DNA of 64,000 bases from Paralvinella palmiformis (taxonomy: Eukaryota > Annelida > Polychaeta > Terebellida > Alvinellidae). Shown one piece after another: positions 35,351 to 47,764 of the stretch. A program made the position numbers and the translations under genes. Position 1 is the stretch's first letter. Every line of letters begins with the position of its first letter. The stretch spans positions 307,501 to 371,500 of the forward strand of contig JAODUP010000042.1 of NCBI GenBank assembly GCA_025642065.1, given 5' to 3'. The notes under the pieces are model-generated. The model did no database searches, was not told the DNA's origin, and saw only the letters and a list, made by a program, of their open reading frames with translations.

Positions 35351-37636
35351 CGCCACCCATTGTCCGTAACAAGTGGTGGGGTGAGCGATACGCCATAATT
35401 ATGACGTAGTTAATTACTTCCAACGACCCATGACGTTGTAAACGCCGTCAGACCGACACCAGACCATTTTCCGTCGACGTCATGACCCCGTATGTTTAAC
35501 GGCAGTTAGATGCCCGACGCTCATGCGCCAGCCCAGGTAACTCTCTCGGTCGTAACGAGCGGCTAATGACCTAAATGGCGGACATTGTCTAAGACGTAAA
35601 ATCATCGAACCGACCAACGGAAGCCATTTACGACAGAGCCACGTGACCTAACTGCTCCAGATATCGGTACAGTTAGATGGTTAACGCGTGATTTATGATT
35701 TGTTTACGTTCTACAGGAATCTGGGAGCGCGGCTTAGTTGTTGTTAGAATATTATTGATAACTTTGATGATGCGAAAACCATCTATTTTGTCACTGTCTG
35801 GATCTGTCTATATTGTGCCGCCATTGTTAGTCGGGAAATAACAACAACAACAAGAATAACAACAATAAATACTAGTAGCTTAATAATTAGGAGAACAAAA
35901 ATAAACAACAACAACAACATGTGCCAATAGCTTAATAATCTGGAGGAGGAAATTAACGCAAACAAGTGTGTGTGTGTTTTGTGTGTGTGTGTGTGTGTGT
36001 TGCTGGATTGAATCGTAATAAAATCCGCCCTTCCCCGGGGGGACGAGGTTGCTTTTAAATAGATTTCTAAATTCTGATTGATGAATTGGTCTTATAACAT
36101 TTATCTTGTCAGTGCTGCTGCTGTTGCTGTTGTTGTTGTTGCTGGCACTTCCGTCTCGTGTCTGGAAATGATCAGCGGCCAAAAAACCACAACAACATCG
36201 GGTAAAAATTTATGAAATATTCCACTGAAGAAATCAATATTATCGGCAAATATAAACAAACAGATCATCATGAAGTGTTTCCGGACAAATCCACATCAAT
36301 CATATCACAATTTTTTCATATTCCGAAGCCTATCTATTTTTAGAAAAAATTTCATTAGTTTGAGAAAGCCAAAGTTCATGACCTTTGGCTTCGTTTTTGA
36401 GCTCGGCATGGAGCCGCAATTTCAGGGGGGGGGTGTTTCGGAGTGGGGTCTTGAGTGGGGGGGACCTCTTATTTTTTTGGAGCGAGGTATGCGGCAATGT
36501 TGTGGAGAGATGACGAAAGCCTGCCGATCAGCGAGCCAATTTAGTCGGCCTCATTTGCATATAAATCGGCCGCGCCACAAAGTGACTCCTTTATGTTGCT
36601 ATGTCAACGGCAGGTGAAGGTCGCCGGATCGCGTATGGCCGCCTAGAACATAAAGAAAACAGTGTTAAGTTATTTAGCGTTGAGTAGACGCCGCTTTGGA
36701 TGTAAGCAATAAAAGTTGAAGCCCAGTATCATATAACGGATAGATAAAGAGAATATATTTAAATAAACTTGAACTAGAGATGATGACAACATTTGAACTC
36801 TCTCTCTATCTCTCTCTCTATCTCACTGTCGGTCTGTCCGTCTGTCTGTCTCTATATATTATCTCCGTATGACGTGTAATAATAAGTCTAGGTTTTATGT
36901 AGATGTTTATAGTCCTGGTGTTTGTTTATTTGTCTGTTTATTTATTTATTTAGTTTTGTTTATTTATTTGTTTGTTTGTTTATTTTATTTATATGATTTA
37001 TTTATTATTATTGGTTTATTTGTTTGTTTTTTGGCATGATTATAACAGATCCGGAACATTGACGTTTAAGGTTAAAATGGCGGGATTATCACGGTGTTAT
37101 CGCTCGGCGGACCCCCCTATAAATCCCACAATGCAAAGCGCACCTGGTTTGTTTTGGTTTTTGACGTCATCATGCAATGGGTCTATTGTCCAGCATTTGG
37201 CTAAATTATTATTATTTGTGTCAATATAAAATATTTCTAAAATGAACAACCTTTTCATAATCAATAATATTATAATTACTATAATTAAAATATTACTTTA
37301 ATAATATATATAATTCCTGTCTTTGCTTATTCCGACTACAGTTTGTTGTTTATTTGTTTTCCATAATAATAATAAAAATAATAATAATAATATTAACAGT
37401 AGTAATAATAACCTTTATTACTATTAATGTTTATGTTCTTGCCATTTATTAGTAATATTTTTGTTAGCTTTTGTTTAGTATTAAACATCTGATATTGTTT
37501 GTTATTTGAACTACACGATCATGAATAATAATATTCATTATCACATTCAGTTGCTAGTTATAATTATTATTCTAAGCATTACTAAACCTATTATTATTTT
37601 AAGCCAAAATCTAAATTTCGATCCAGACTTTATTAA

Positions 37637-37713
37637 CCAATCCGATAACGTGCAGAAGCAAAACTGATCTGATTGAACCAATCAAAACGGGCGGCCTTGA
37701 GAGCTCGACCAAT
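37637..37713 (+). promoter_or_regulatory. CCAAT-box triplet
   Basis: CCAAT at 37637, 37678 and 37709, all in the same orientation and within 77 bp, in the contexts aaccaatcc, aaccaatcaaa and gaccaatcag. This suggests an NF-Y-bound element; no transcription start can be assigned. Confidence 0.35.
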
Positions 37714-38057
37714 CAGAAAGGGGTATTCGGCGTAGTAATACTAATAACGCAGAGAGTTAGCATTTATTCATATAGTCGATTCCGGACTGTTGCAATGTTC
37801 ATTTTCAATGTAAAAAAATTAATGAGTGGATAATTTTATTTATGTATTTATTATTTAATCTAATATAATGTTTAATAATCAGCAAACATCTACCGTTATC
37901 ATGGCAGTTTGAGATTTAAAATAGTTTTTTTTGTGTGTATATGTTGTTCTGATGTGATTTTGCATTATTTCCTTCACTGAAGTGTGACAATTCAGCTCCC
38001 ACAGCCGGATATAAATATCATCTTTCAAAATATCATCACAAGAAGAGTTATCTTTCA

Positions 38058-38105
<48 letters not shown>

Positions 38106-38768
38106 TCTCTGTGTGTGTGTGTGGGTGTGGATAATGGAATGTTTACTTGTTTTTAGCTTAATTAAATTTTTACGGGACAGATTTCTTGAGCGAATGTTTG
38201 TCTTTATTATTTTAATCTCTTTATTGTATGTTGTCTCCCGGTGGATGACGTAAGGATGACGTTTGGGGTGGAGCAGCGTCCCAGGAATCATCCTATAATT
38301 GGCTGTTGCTTGCGTGTACATCTTTTGGTCGTCAATTGTCGGGGAATGTATAGCGTTAATTACATAATAAGTACCTGGAGGCTGTAGGCGGGTTGCCAAT
38401 CTCACGCCATCTCGTAACACATTTTCTTATAAACCATATTTCAGCCGGAGCTATCTGGCGTCTATTGTGTCATCATTCGGGGCACGCGAGCGGCACCGAA
38501 CCAGTTACTTAAGACCTGCGTGCAATTACTTTAAACTTGGCTCCGCTGGGCCATATGTCTTAGTCCGTTGTCAGTTTGGGAGAAGATTAATGGTGACGGG
38601 AGTAAATAGGGTGAACTGTAGCTACACAGACATACATAACCTGGCTGATGACACACACACACACACACACACACATTTATATACACATACGCGCGAGGCT
38701 ATTTTCTAGAAGATAATAACTACCACCAGTATATTAAAAAATGTTTATAAATCTTTCGAGGACTGAGT

Positions 38769-38811
<43 letters not shown>

Positions 38812-39151
38812 ATAGTTTGGGGAGAACGGTTTCTCTGGTATGAAGTATGTACACACAAACTTGTTTATCTTTGTAGAGCTACAATATAGCAATATAGATA
38901 CTATATCATAACCTGTAATATAGGTTCATATATTATTGTAGTTGGTTAAATTTGGATCGAAGCAGAAAAGGAGAAACTAAAGGTAAATTGATATTGAAAG
39001 GTTTTGATCTGTTAATTTAGTGAGTTTGGAGGGGGGTATCTTTCCCGCGATTCCCTCTCGACCTCTCTCTCTCTCACTCAGTGTGTGTGTGTGTGTGTGT
39101 CTCTGTCTCTCACTCTCTGTGTGTGTCTCTCTCACTCTGTGTGTGTGTGTG

Positions 39152-39253
39152 TTATTTTCGCGTAAAGCTGAGCTAGTGGTTCTAGTAGATGTTCTTCAGG
39201 ATTTATTTTCGCGTAAGGCTGAGCTAGAGGTTCTAGTAGATGTTCTTCAGGAT
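39152..39253 (+). repeat. 51-bp perfect-spaced tandem duplication
   Basis: Units 39152-39202 and 39203-39253 differ at two positions only (aaagctg/aaggctg and tagtgg/tagagg), so the duplication is recent. CT/GT arrays precede it (39064-39150). Confidence 0.95.
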
Positions 39254-41454
39254 TTATAGTTCCGGATTCGTCAGAAGGAAGTCAGTGTTACTAGAGACTC
39301 GATATTATGTAGATCTACATCACTGAGTAATATCCATATTATACGCGCGTGTGTCTCTCTGTGTGTGTGTGTGTGTGTGTTTTGGGGCGTCCAGATCTGA
39401 GATAACGATAACGGGGGGTAGATTCTGATCCGTAACCACAGGGGAAAGACATTCTGCAATCCCAGTGGAGTATTATCAACGCCAGGGTGTTGGGGGGGGG
39501 GTGTTCCCGGTACCATCTCGAAAGGATATGGCGCCTGAGGTATTCTCTTTAATTCATAGCTCCACCCCCGCGACTTCGGCTTCGGTCGTTGTTGTTGCTG
39601 CTGTTCGCATCCGAAAGACTTGGACCTGAGCGGCGGATCGGTCCAGAAATAGCGGAAATATCGGCGGTCGTGACCCGGAACTGGATCCCCTGCCGATGTC
39701 TCAAGGCCGCTCGCCATAACTCGCCACCATAGACAGCTGTCAAGGACTCATCAATCAAAAACCGACAGCAAATCTTTGTACGCACAAAATCGGGGTTGTT
39801 GTTGTTGTTGTTGTTATTGTTGTTGTTGTGAAGAGGAGTCTGTTTGAATACCATCAACTGCCACTCAAAAGCAAACTGTAATTAAACATATATTATACCT
39901 CTCCGACGATTAATCTAACGCCAAACAAACCTCAGACATATCTCGTTTCTGTCCAACAATAAATTACGCCATCTTCTCTGTTATAAGTTGACGCGACAAA
40001 ACGTACACAACTGGAGAAACACGAGGCCAATATGCCACGAACGACTTGCCTCTTATACGACTGCCGCCGCTGTACCCGCGGCGGGTAAGCAACCTTCCCA
40101 TCACGGACGCACACAATAGTCGACTGATTGACTCTTAGGCGTGTCTCGCCGCCAACTGGTGACGATGTTGTCGTTTATGAGCCGAAAAGTGGGAGGGTGG
40201 TACTGTCTGGCTTAAAATAGCGCACACAATAGACGAGGAGATAAGAAGACGAGTTCGGATAATGGCTGTTTCGGTGACAAGAGAACAACTGAATAGATAT
40301 TAATAAAATATGTTTTGATGGCTTTTTCGGAGTGAATTTTATTTTTGAAAAACCATTTCTTTTTCGCTTTCTTCTTATATATATATATATATATATATAT
40401 ATAGGTGTGTGGGTGTCTGTAGGTGTGTGTCATAGTTAAGTAGTTGACACATTTAGCCACATATTATGCTGATATTCTGGATTCAGACGACGACGGGGAA
40501 GTTTTGTAAAATAATTTTTATCTTTTTTTCGTTTGGTTTTTGGAATAGAAATAAATTGCCGCTCATATTGGATAGGACGGCACGGGCAGTGTCACGTGAC
40601 ACGGCATCATGTGACAGAACACGACATTACGTTGCTAGAAATTGTATTTTATTGTTGCTGCGGTTGGTGTTACTACAGTTATGGTTGTTCTAATTGTTTT
40701 TAATGTTGTTGTTGTTTTGGTTGTTGTTGTCCAGAGACATTATTTAGCCAAACAGGAGGAGGCTGACCATTGGTCAATACAGCGCGGTCAGTCGGTGCAC
40801 ACTTATCACGCCACGACAGCATTAAAGCAAACACTGAGTGCTCCGTAAAGCTTTCACACACTCCCACCAGCATCGACACACGTAAAATATTATTCCAAGA
40901 CTCGCCATAATTTCATTTTTAAACTTCATCCTTTCCCTTTAATTAATTACTAAACACCTGTCCCCCCATTCACTACTGTATACAAAACTAACGACAAAAC
41001 ATTATGTCTCCTTTGTGCTGAACATCTTACGCTGTAATCACATAATGAAATATTGATCCGGATTTGTGTGGTGAATCAATCTCATTATAACGTTGATCCT
41101 TCAAGCCGAGAAGGAAGTTCTCTCCCCACGTTTCGTGATCGTTTATTGAAAACTAGCACCTAGAAGCGGTGTTTACACGACTGGGTGTGGTAGTACGTAG
41201 CTAGGCCTTTTATTGGCTGTTTGGCCTTGTGTATCTGGAGAGACCTTCATACATACTACATTGAGGTCAGTAAATAGTATTGAACAGAACGTACCCGGTG
41301 AACTCTCGACGCCTGCCACGCCTCAGCTGTCACAGCTGCGCAGAAAGCTAGCTAACTGATAAACATCGTCTTCAGGTTAACTGTCTTAGCATAACATGGA
41401 CCTTATGGATAAACCGTGAACAGGCACACACACACGAACACACACTGTGTGTGT

Positions 41455-41536
41455 GTTTTAGCAGTGCGAATTAAGGCACTGGCACAGAGAATCTCGAATC
41501 GTGCAAACAAACTCTGGATGATTCATCGGTGGACTG
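41455..41536 (+). repeat. Dispersed GCACTGGCACAGAG repeat copy
   Basis: It shares tgttttagcagtgcg, the ctggcacagag core and a following aatc-c-aatcg with the copy at 17419-17499, in the same orientation. It is flanked on both sides by TG/CA arrays, a common pattern for SINE-derived microsatellites. Confidence 0.6.
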
Positions 41537-41568
41537 AATCTAAATGAGAAACGTTTCATCTTCAGACA

Positions 41569-41587
41569 GTGTGTGTGTGTGTGTGTG

Positions 41588-41638
<51 letters not shown>

Positions 41639-41756
41639 ACGTGTGTGTGTGTGATATAACGCCTCAACATTAAAAATGTTTGTCTATTTAATACCGATAT
41701 ATTATAATAATGTTTCTGTTGCCAGTACCTTATTCGACATTGCCTAACCCCTCCCC

Positions 41757-41821
<65 letters not shown>
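41569..41821. repeat. TG array and TA-GA array
   Basis: TG runs with two acatg/acacg interruptions occupy 41569-41653. Unique sequence follows, then a TA run passing into a GA run at 41759-41821. Confidence 0.95.
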
Positions 41822-41824
<3 letters not shown>

Positions 41825-42074
41825 CCTATCTTTACAGACTACATGAAGTAGACCATAAGCCCAAGTGCTGTATATAGTATTAGTAGGTGTTGCTGTTGTT
41901 TCAACAATGACCACTGGATCAAAGCGGGTAAAATGTTCTTGAAGAGAGCTGTTACTCCGTGACCCGTCCCCCCCCACCCCCCACCCCCCATATTAATAAC
42001 AATTTAATAACAAACATCCATATAATCATCATATCGTATATAAGCTTATATAAAGCTTATACATATAAAGATTT

Positions 42075-42125
42075 ATCGTGGTCATCGGGTTCGAATCCCG
42101 GCCCTAGCATTCTAATGCAGATGGC
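42075..42125 (+). other. tRNA 3'-half-like fragment
   Basis: A perfect tRNA B-box, ggttcgaatcc at 42088-42098, sits in catcgggttcgaatcccggc, which resembles a T-arm. No A-box or acceptor stem can be found upstream, so it is not a tRNA gene; it may be a truncated SINE head. Confidence 0.3.
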
Positions 42126-42860
42126 TGGGGAGGTGGACATTGTTTGTCCAGCCAAGCAAGCAATGAGATGGCTATAATTAAAATGAGGTTAAGGATGCGG
42201 GAAGATATTTAATATGTTATTGTTCCCAAAAGATCATTCATTATCTCTAATCATCCACTTAATTAGGATGATCCTGTCATCATGTTCGTCGCACGAGTGG
42301 CCACGCATTTCTAACGTCTGGCTACCAAGCCCCGGTCGGGCTATGTCTGAAGGGTGTTTCATCGTTCAGTTCCTCGCCATTACCGTCGATTGACCGATTT
42401 AGCGTGCACAAAGGTGTCCGTAAAACTGCAACATTTCCCTTCCACATTTCTTCGGCTAGATCAAAGGGTTGCTTTCATTAGAGCATATTATACCAGATCA
42501 TCCTCTCGTAATGGCCTCATCAATTCATCTGCAATAAACATACCCCTGATGGAAAAACTGAAATATTGCAACTATATGATGTGCTGAGACAGTGCAACAT
42601 CACACACATCCAATAAGGTTATCTTTTTTCAACTCCTAATTCAGAATTCAGAAAGGCTTTATAAGGAAATCCGGATCTGCAATTACCTGAGCAGTAAAAG
42701 CTGGATCAATGTTGCGTCATCAGACGAGGGTGTGAGGTGCTGATTACAATATAGTGTGCGGAGTGTCCTAGATATAACTAATGCTTGACAATTCATCCAC
42801 TATCGCCCATCTTACACGTGTCTCTGTCTCTATGTAAATACAGGGTCTCGTGTGGGATCG

Positions 42861-43212
42861 TAGAGGGCGCTTTAGTCAGTTGGGAGGCGGATACGGAATG
42901 GATCAGGTGAGTTAGTATTTGTTGACAGCATTTGCGCGCGCGCTGGTGTGTGTGTGTGTGTGTGTGTGTGTGGTTAGAACTATAGGATTCCCAATCAAAG
43001 GCGCCATCTTGACAGACCGCGCGTTAAGTTGCATTGACAGCGCCACCTACTAACGCTATTCAGCCGATGCAAAAATCCAATATTATCACCTCTTCTTCAG
43101 CCGTTGACACGTGATCGCCGAGATCACGTGCTCGGAGAGCGTAACAGATGTAAACATTTCCCCGATATGCACCGAAATATATCGTCCGGGAATGAAACTC
43201 GACAGATGGCGC
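42861..43212. promoter_or_regulatory. Cluster of four CTCF-like motifs (candidate insulator)
   Basis: Core matches to YAGRKGGCRS occur at 42861-42870 (tagagggcgc, plus), 43040-43049 (taggtggcgc, minus) and 43203-43212 (cagatggcgc, plus). A 9-base core, agatggcgc (minus), lies at 43001-43009. CTCF binds such cores and marks domain borders in bilaterian Hox clusters. The group lies about 4 kb upstream of Lox5 and separates it from the Antp/miRNA side. CACGTG boxes occur between the sites (near 43109 and 43124). The motifs are seen; binding and insulation are inferred. Confidence 0.45.
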
Positions 43213-44024
43213 CACTGACTGCACGACCTTTGACCGCAAGTCTTTCGTACAATATTTAAGGCGCAGATCCGAGGTAATGTACTGGGATTGATTATGTTAT
43301 TTACATGTGTACCGGATCTGAGTTGTGGGGGGGGGGGGAACTAATAAATCGTGACAATGGCAGATCGATTAATTATTATTAAGATTCATGTGGGTGGGGG
43401 GTCCGCACCAATCAAGTTACTGCAATCAATCGGTTAAGCCACATATATTAAACCATTCCGGCTTACGGCCTCCCTTGGACACGATCGGGCCCATTCTGGA
43501 TCGGACATTTATGCTCTGTGTCAACGGGATCAGTGATTCAGTGTGTGGGGGTAGATGGTTTATCGGGATTGGGGTTGTGTATAGAGTCATTATGGATGAG
43601 TTGTTGTGTGTTTACGTTGTCAGTTTCTGCTCATCCTACAGGTATAATGACATGATCCTGGCGTACAGGATGTTTACAGGTAGATGACCAAAATGGTACA
43701 TCAGGACGTTGATGTATAACTTGTAAATCCAGGCTTGAGGTAGATAACGTGTAATGAGTAGATATCGTTTATGTCTGAAGATGCATGATGATATGTAAAG
43801 GTAGTTGACTTGTCAAGGTAGTTAATGTATGAAGATACTTAGATGACATAAATGTAGATAAAATACAAGGTTGCATTTCACGTGTGTGTGCGCTTGCGTG
43901 TGTGCGCGCGCGCGCTTGGATATATGCCTCAGTATATGCTTCCATATATGCCTCAGTTTAATCGACAGTCATACAACATCCATGCAGACAAATATACGGA
44001 CATATGGATAGACAGACGAGTACA

Positions 44025-44057
<33 letters not shown>

Positions 44058-44331
44058 GGGATGTCAGACGAGATGTCATCAATTAGAACATTAACCATAT
44101 TCAGCTGTCAATGGTTATTCAATTAATGATGAACTTTTACTGTTATTGTGGCATTCAACTTTTCGGGGAGATTGACTTCGATCAAATCACATGACCGAAG
44201 CTTTACTTAACACACGTGACTGACATAATGTCAAGGTCGTTACAGGCGTTAATGGCCAAGACGAGACGTAACATGATAAACGTCAAGCGACTGGCATTAT
44301 TATGGCTAATAAAACATATATATGTGAGTGA

Positions 44332-44384
<53 letters not shown>

Positions 44385-46800
44385 TATTGAGTTACACACC
44401 CTAGCGCTTCTAATATGTCCTTTGACCTTTAAACAGTGCGTTAACATAACAATGGCGCTATAATTCTTTCTACGCGATCGAAAGCCCGAAAGCTCTTCGA
44501 AGGTCCATATATATATATATATATATATATATAATCCAGAGACAGGTCTTCAACCGAAAAATCGTGAATCAACACTTATCCCAAACAACCAAAATATCTG
44601 CCATCTGGATCCGAGATAAAAATTCTACTAGATATGGCCTTTTATTTACGGTGTGTTAATCCTGAAATTTGTATGTGTGTGTGTGTGTGTGTGTGTGTGC
44701 GTGCGTTCGTGTGTTTGCGTGTGTGTGTGTTTTAGCACGCCACAGCACGATTTTTGGTTTAGAAGAAGAAAAAAAAACACGTATTTAGTTTTTGGACTAT
44801 TTTTAATGGCGATGTACACTTTGTGAGATAAGAGATAGATAGATAGAGAGAGCGAGAGAGAGAGAGAGATAGAGAAGATGTAGTTTTTGGTGAGCCCCCG
44901 AGCGTTAGTTATCAGTTTTAGCATCAATAAATCATTACCCTGCCCTTATGTCAACAACTCGTGACGTCACAGGCGTCGTCGACCAATCACGGCTCACCAT
45001 TCGGCCACCGTTCATAAATTATGCTAATCGCTCGTTCAACAACAGTTGATCCGTAACTCGGCGATCTTTCAGTCCGGTTTCTGGCCGATACGCGCGCGCC
45101 CAAGCATTCCCGATCGATCCAGATCCGCCCGATCCCGCCATGGGACCGGCTCGGAAAGCCCGATCGGCCAACCGTGACCGGATTGACAATACCACCACGG
45201 CGAGTGATCCCCTAGACGGTGCGAGGACATTCCTGATGACAAATACCTGATATTTGACTCCTTAGTCAGACAAACAAATCACTTATTGAGAGAACTAACC
45301 ACATGTTCAGGCTCCGCCATTACTGGGCTCCGTTTTGTGGGTATTCGAGATGGGGGATGTTCTTTCACGTTAGCCATTAGGGGGCTTTCATTTTGGCTTT
45401 TTCACAGTCCTGTGTTATCTGGGGATGATGCGCGGGGGGGGGGTTCCTCCACGACTGGGTGGTGGGGCGCATTGAAGTGTCTGTATGTGTATGGTACCAG
45501 CTAGCACCTTTTACCGGGTGATGAGCTTTGAGACAAGATATAAAAGACGATCCTTTACGTTGTTCGGATCCCAATCAGAGGTGATGGTGAGGAGTGAAGT
45601 CTGATGCATACGGCGCAGGTGGGAAAGGGCAGAGACGAGGCCACGCAAGTCCGGGCAACGCCACGCAGCCGTGGATCGACTGACTCTCCAGAACAGGATA
45701 TGGATCACTGCAGCGATTAGGAGGCCCTGGATGTAATCGGGCCGGCTGACTCGGAGCTGGATAGTTCAGGATAGGATTGTTGTTGCGGCATCTGCGGAAT
45801 GACCTGGATCTTAAAGCGACGTTTCGGGTTTGCGCTAGAGGCCTGTGACCCGTACATATGCGTATGCACAAACGCGTGTGTGAAGTGCGGATGACCTTTG
45901 TCCGGTACGGCTTCTTGGACGAGTGCCAAACTTCAGCACAGCGTATAGGCGGGGATACTGGGCCGACCAAACAGTACACACACACACACTGATCAACTGA
46001 TACATTCTGCACGCACGCACACACACACACACACACAGAGAGGGAGAGTGACCTATGCAATCTCAACACACAGACACACACTCTGACCCACAAACACACT
46101 CACAATAATCAACCTATACATTCTCAGCACACAAACACACACACACTGACCCACTGAACCCCACATACTGACTAACACACACACACACACACACACACAC
46201 TGACCAACACACACACACCCCACACACTGACCAACACACACACACACATCACACACTAAAGCAAGTCAGCTTCGCTGTGTTACACACACACACACACACA
46301 GACAGACAGACAGAGAGAGAGAGAGAGAACGGAGCCCCCCCAGAGGTCGTGGTCATATGACCGACGAGGGCGACCCCTATTGGTCAGTTGATTCATGCGC
46401 GCACGGCCCGACGACTGCCAATACTAGGGGGAGCCACTGGCGGCCCACTACAGACCGCTAGAGTACTGGATGGTCAACATCTCTCGAAGCGGCATCCGAC
46501 AATCTATAACAGAGGTCTGCCAGCCAACGGCCAATACACACACACACCCACACACACATATATATACACGCCGACAGATAGAGAGAGGGGCCAAGTTTAT
46601 AGGAGCTCATAAGTACGTGTCTCTGTATGTGTCCACGTACGTACGTACGTGCGTGCCAATTCGTACCGGACCTAGCTGGAAGCGGCACGAAGTACTGGGA
46701 CCACGGCTCGGACAGCAGCCACTATCGTAGTACAACCGCTACTGTGTGATACATGCGGATAGTTGCTGTCGTATTGTGAGGCCGCCGCTATTTACGTGAA
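43213..46800. other. Non-coding DNA upstream of Lox5
   Basis: No gene was recognised. It has an ACAG array at about 44027-44057, TA arrays at 44330-44380 and 44508-44534, and TG and GA arrays near 44672 and 44850. A CRE-like cgtgacgtcaca near 44961 is followed by a ccaatca and by ataaattatgctaatcg (45014-45030). The reading frames around 45575-46099 on the minus strand are CA-repeat and chance frames. Confidence 0.55.
45975..46330. repeat. CA-rich composite repeat
   Basis: CA runs are separated by recurring phrases such as cactgaccaacacaca and atcaactgatacattc / atcaacctatacattc, and end in CAGA and GA runs near 46298-46328. It is a decayed long-unit repeat seeded by CA slippage. Confidence 0.85.
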
Positions 46801-47226
46801 TCACGTGTGGTCATGGTAAGTGTAGGAAAGCATCGCTCGCGGCCACGGCACTGATCGGATCGCCGCCAGGTGGCGCAATTCGGGAGCTACGCCACGCCGG
46901 ATCACGTGACCGAGCCAGAGGGATCGGACCGGAGCGCTGTCCACTTCCGGTCGCCAAATCGCCGATCGGATAGCGTTCGATAGGAACGGGGGAGGCTGTG
47001 CGCGCGCGCCTGTTTCTGTTGTATGTGGGCGATCGATCCGCGCCGACAAGACTGCGCCACATTTGGATAGGCAGCGAACCCAGCGGCGGACGTATAACGC
47101 GCCGACACACTCATTCGACTCGGCCATTCGTATCCATCTATCGGTGAGTGCCGCTACAGAGAGTGGCGTATTTCGACATCAACAAACAGACGGACACGCG
47201 CGCACACACGCACGGACTCCGGAACC
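46801..47226 (+). promoter_or_regulatory. Lox5 promoter and 5' UTR region
   Basis: CpG-rich DNA lies directly upstream of the Lox5 start. It contains CACGTG at 46802-46807 and 46913-46918 and a strong CTCF-like ccgccaggtggcgc at 46863-46876. No TATA box was noted. Two donor-like words, gtaagt at 46816 and gtgagt at 47144, could end upstream non-coding exons. The start codon context ggaaccatga is favourable (A at -3). The exact transcription start is unknown. Confidence 0.6.
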
Positions 47227-47764
47227 ATGATGAGTTCCTATTATGGCAATCTATTGCAGGCGAACCTGCCCACGGCCGGGAACACGCCCGCGGGGCAGGA
47301 CTTCCTGGGGCATGAGGCAAAGTTCGACGCCAGCTTCTACCCGAGCGCGCCCCAGGGCTCGGCAAACTTCGAGCCGGACGCAACGCCGACCCAACACCCG
47401 GGATTCCCACGGTTTCCGCCATACGACCGGCTCGAGATCCGTCAGATCGGCGGGGCCAAGGCCGCTCAGGGTGCGTTCCCAACAACGGCACAGGGCCTCT
47501 ATCAGAACAACTCGTTGTCCAATTATAGTTTTCCGTCGCAAAACGGGCAATATTCAGACGATCTGGGCGGATGTAAGCTGGGCCAGGATACGAGCCTGTT
47601 GGGCACGGCCAGCTCGACCCCGGGGTCACAGATGACCCCCTCGGCAATGGTGAATCCCTTCAACCCCGCGGGCGGACTGGGCGGTATGATGAATGGGATG
47701 TCCAGTCCTCAACAGTCAGCACAAAATATACCAATATATCCCTGGATGAGACCCATGAATGGAG
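47227..47764 (+). CDS. Lox5: Lox5 homeodomain protein, exon 1 (hexapeptide exon)
   Basis: Encodes residues 1-179 and the first base of codon 180 of a nuclear Hox transcription factor. The protein begins MMSSYYGNLL, close to the conserved MSSY start of many Hox proteins. A long low-complexity part rich in Gly, Pro, Gln, Ser and Asn follows, with aromatic patches such as FPPYDRLEIRQ. The PBC-binding hexapeptide IYPWMR is at residues 170-175. The donor gag|gtaagt (GT at 47765) is a near-perfect consensus and cuts in phase 1, matching exon 2. The exon is GC-rich compared with the intron. Translation through the donor reaches a stop at 47937, but that extension is intronic. The call rests on joining with exon 2. 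Confidence 0.95.

Larger units (their letters stand above)
31231..42860. other. Non-coding DNA, central part of the Antp-Lox5 gap
   Basis: No coding exon was recognised. A CTCF-like site (minus strand) lies at 33201-33210. Contents include CA/TA/TG arrays near 32136, 32553, 33704, 38060, 38650, 38768 and 40376, GA runs near 32967, TTG repeats near 39796, and poly-G near 33494. 34540-35090 and 36190-36760 carry no simple repeats; 36553-36566 has an octamer-like atttgcatataaat. Reading frames in this stretch encode low-complexity or domain-free peptides. Confidence 0.55.

Noticed and set aside
42350..42590. Possible exon at 42354-42587
   Set aside because: No known domain, no convincing splice sites, and no similarity to Hox or neighbouring genes.
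45575..46099. 174-codon minus-strand frame
   Set aside because: Its N-terminal part translates CA repeats (CVCV) and the remainder shows no known motif.
47138..47647. 169-codon minus-strand frame opposite Lox5 exon 1
   Set aside because: It is the antisense shadow of a GC-rich coding exon; the + strand frame carries the Hox hexapeptide and splice donor.
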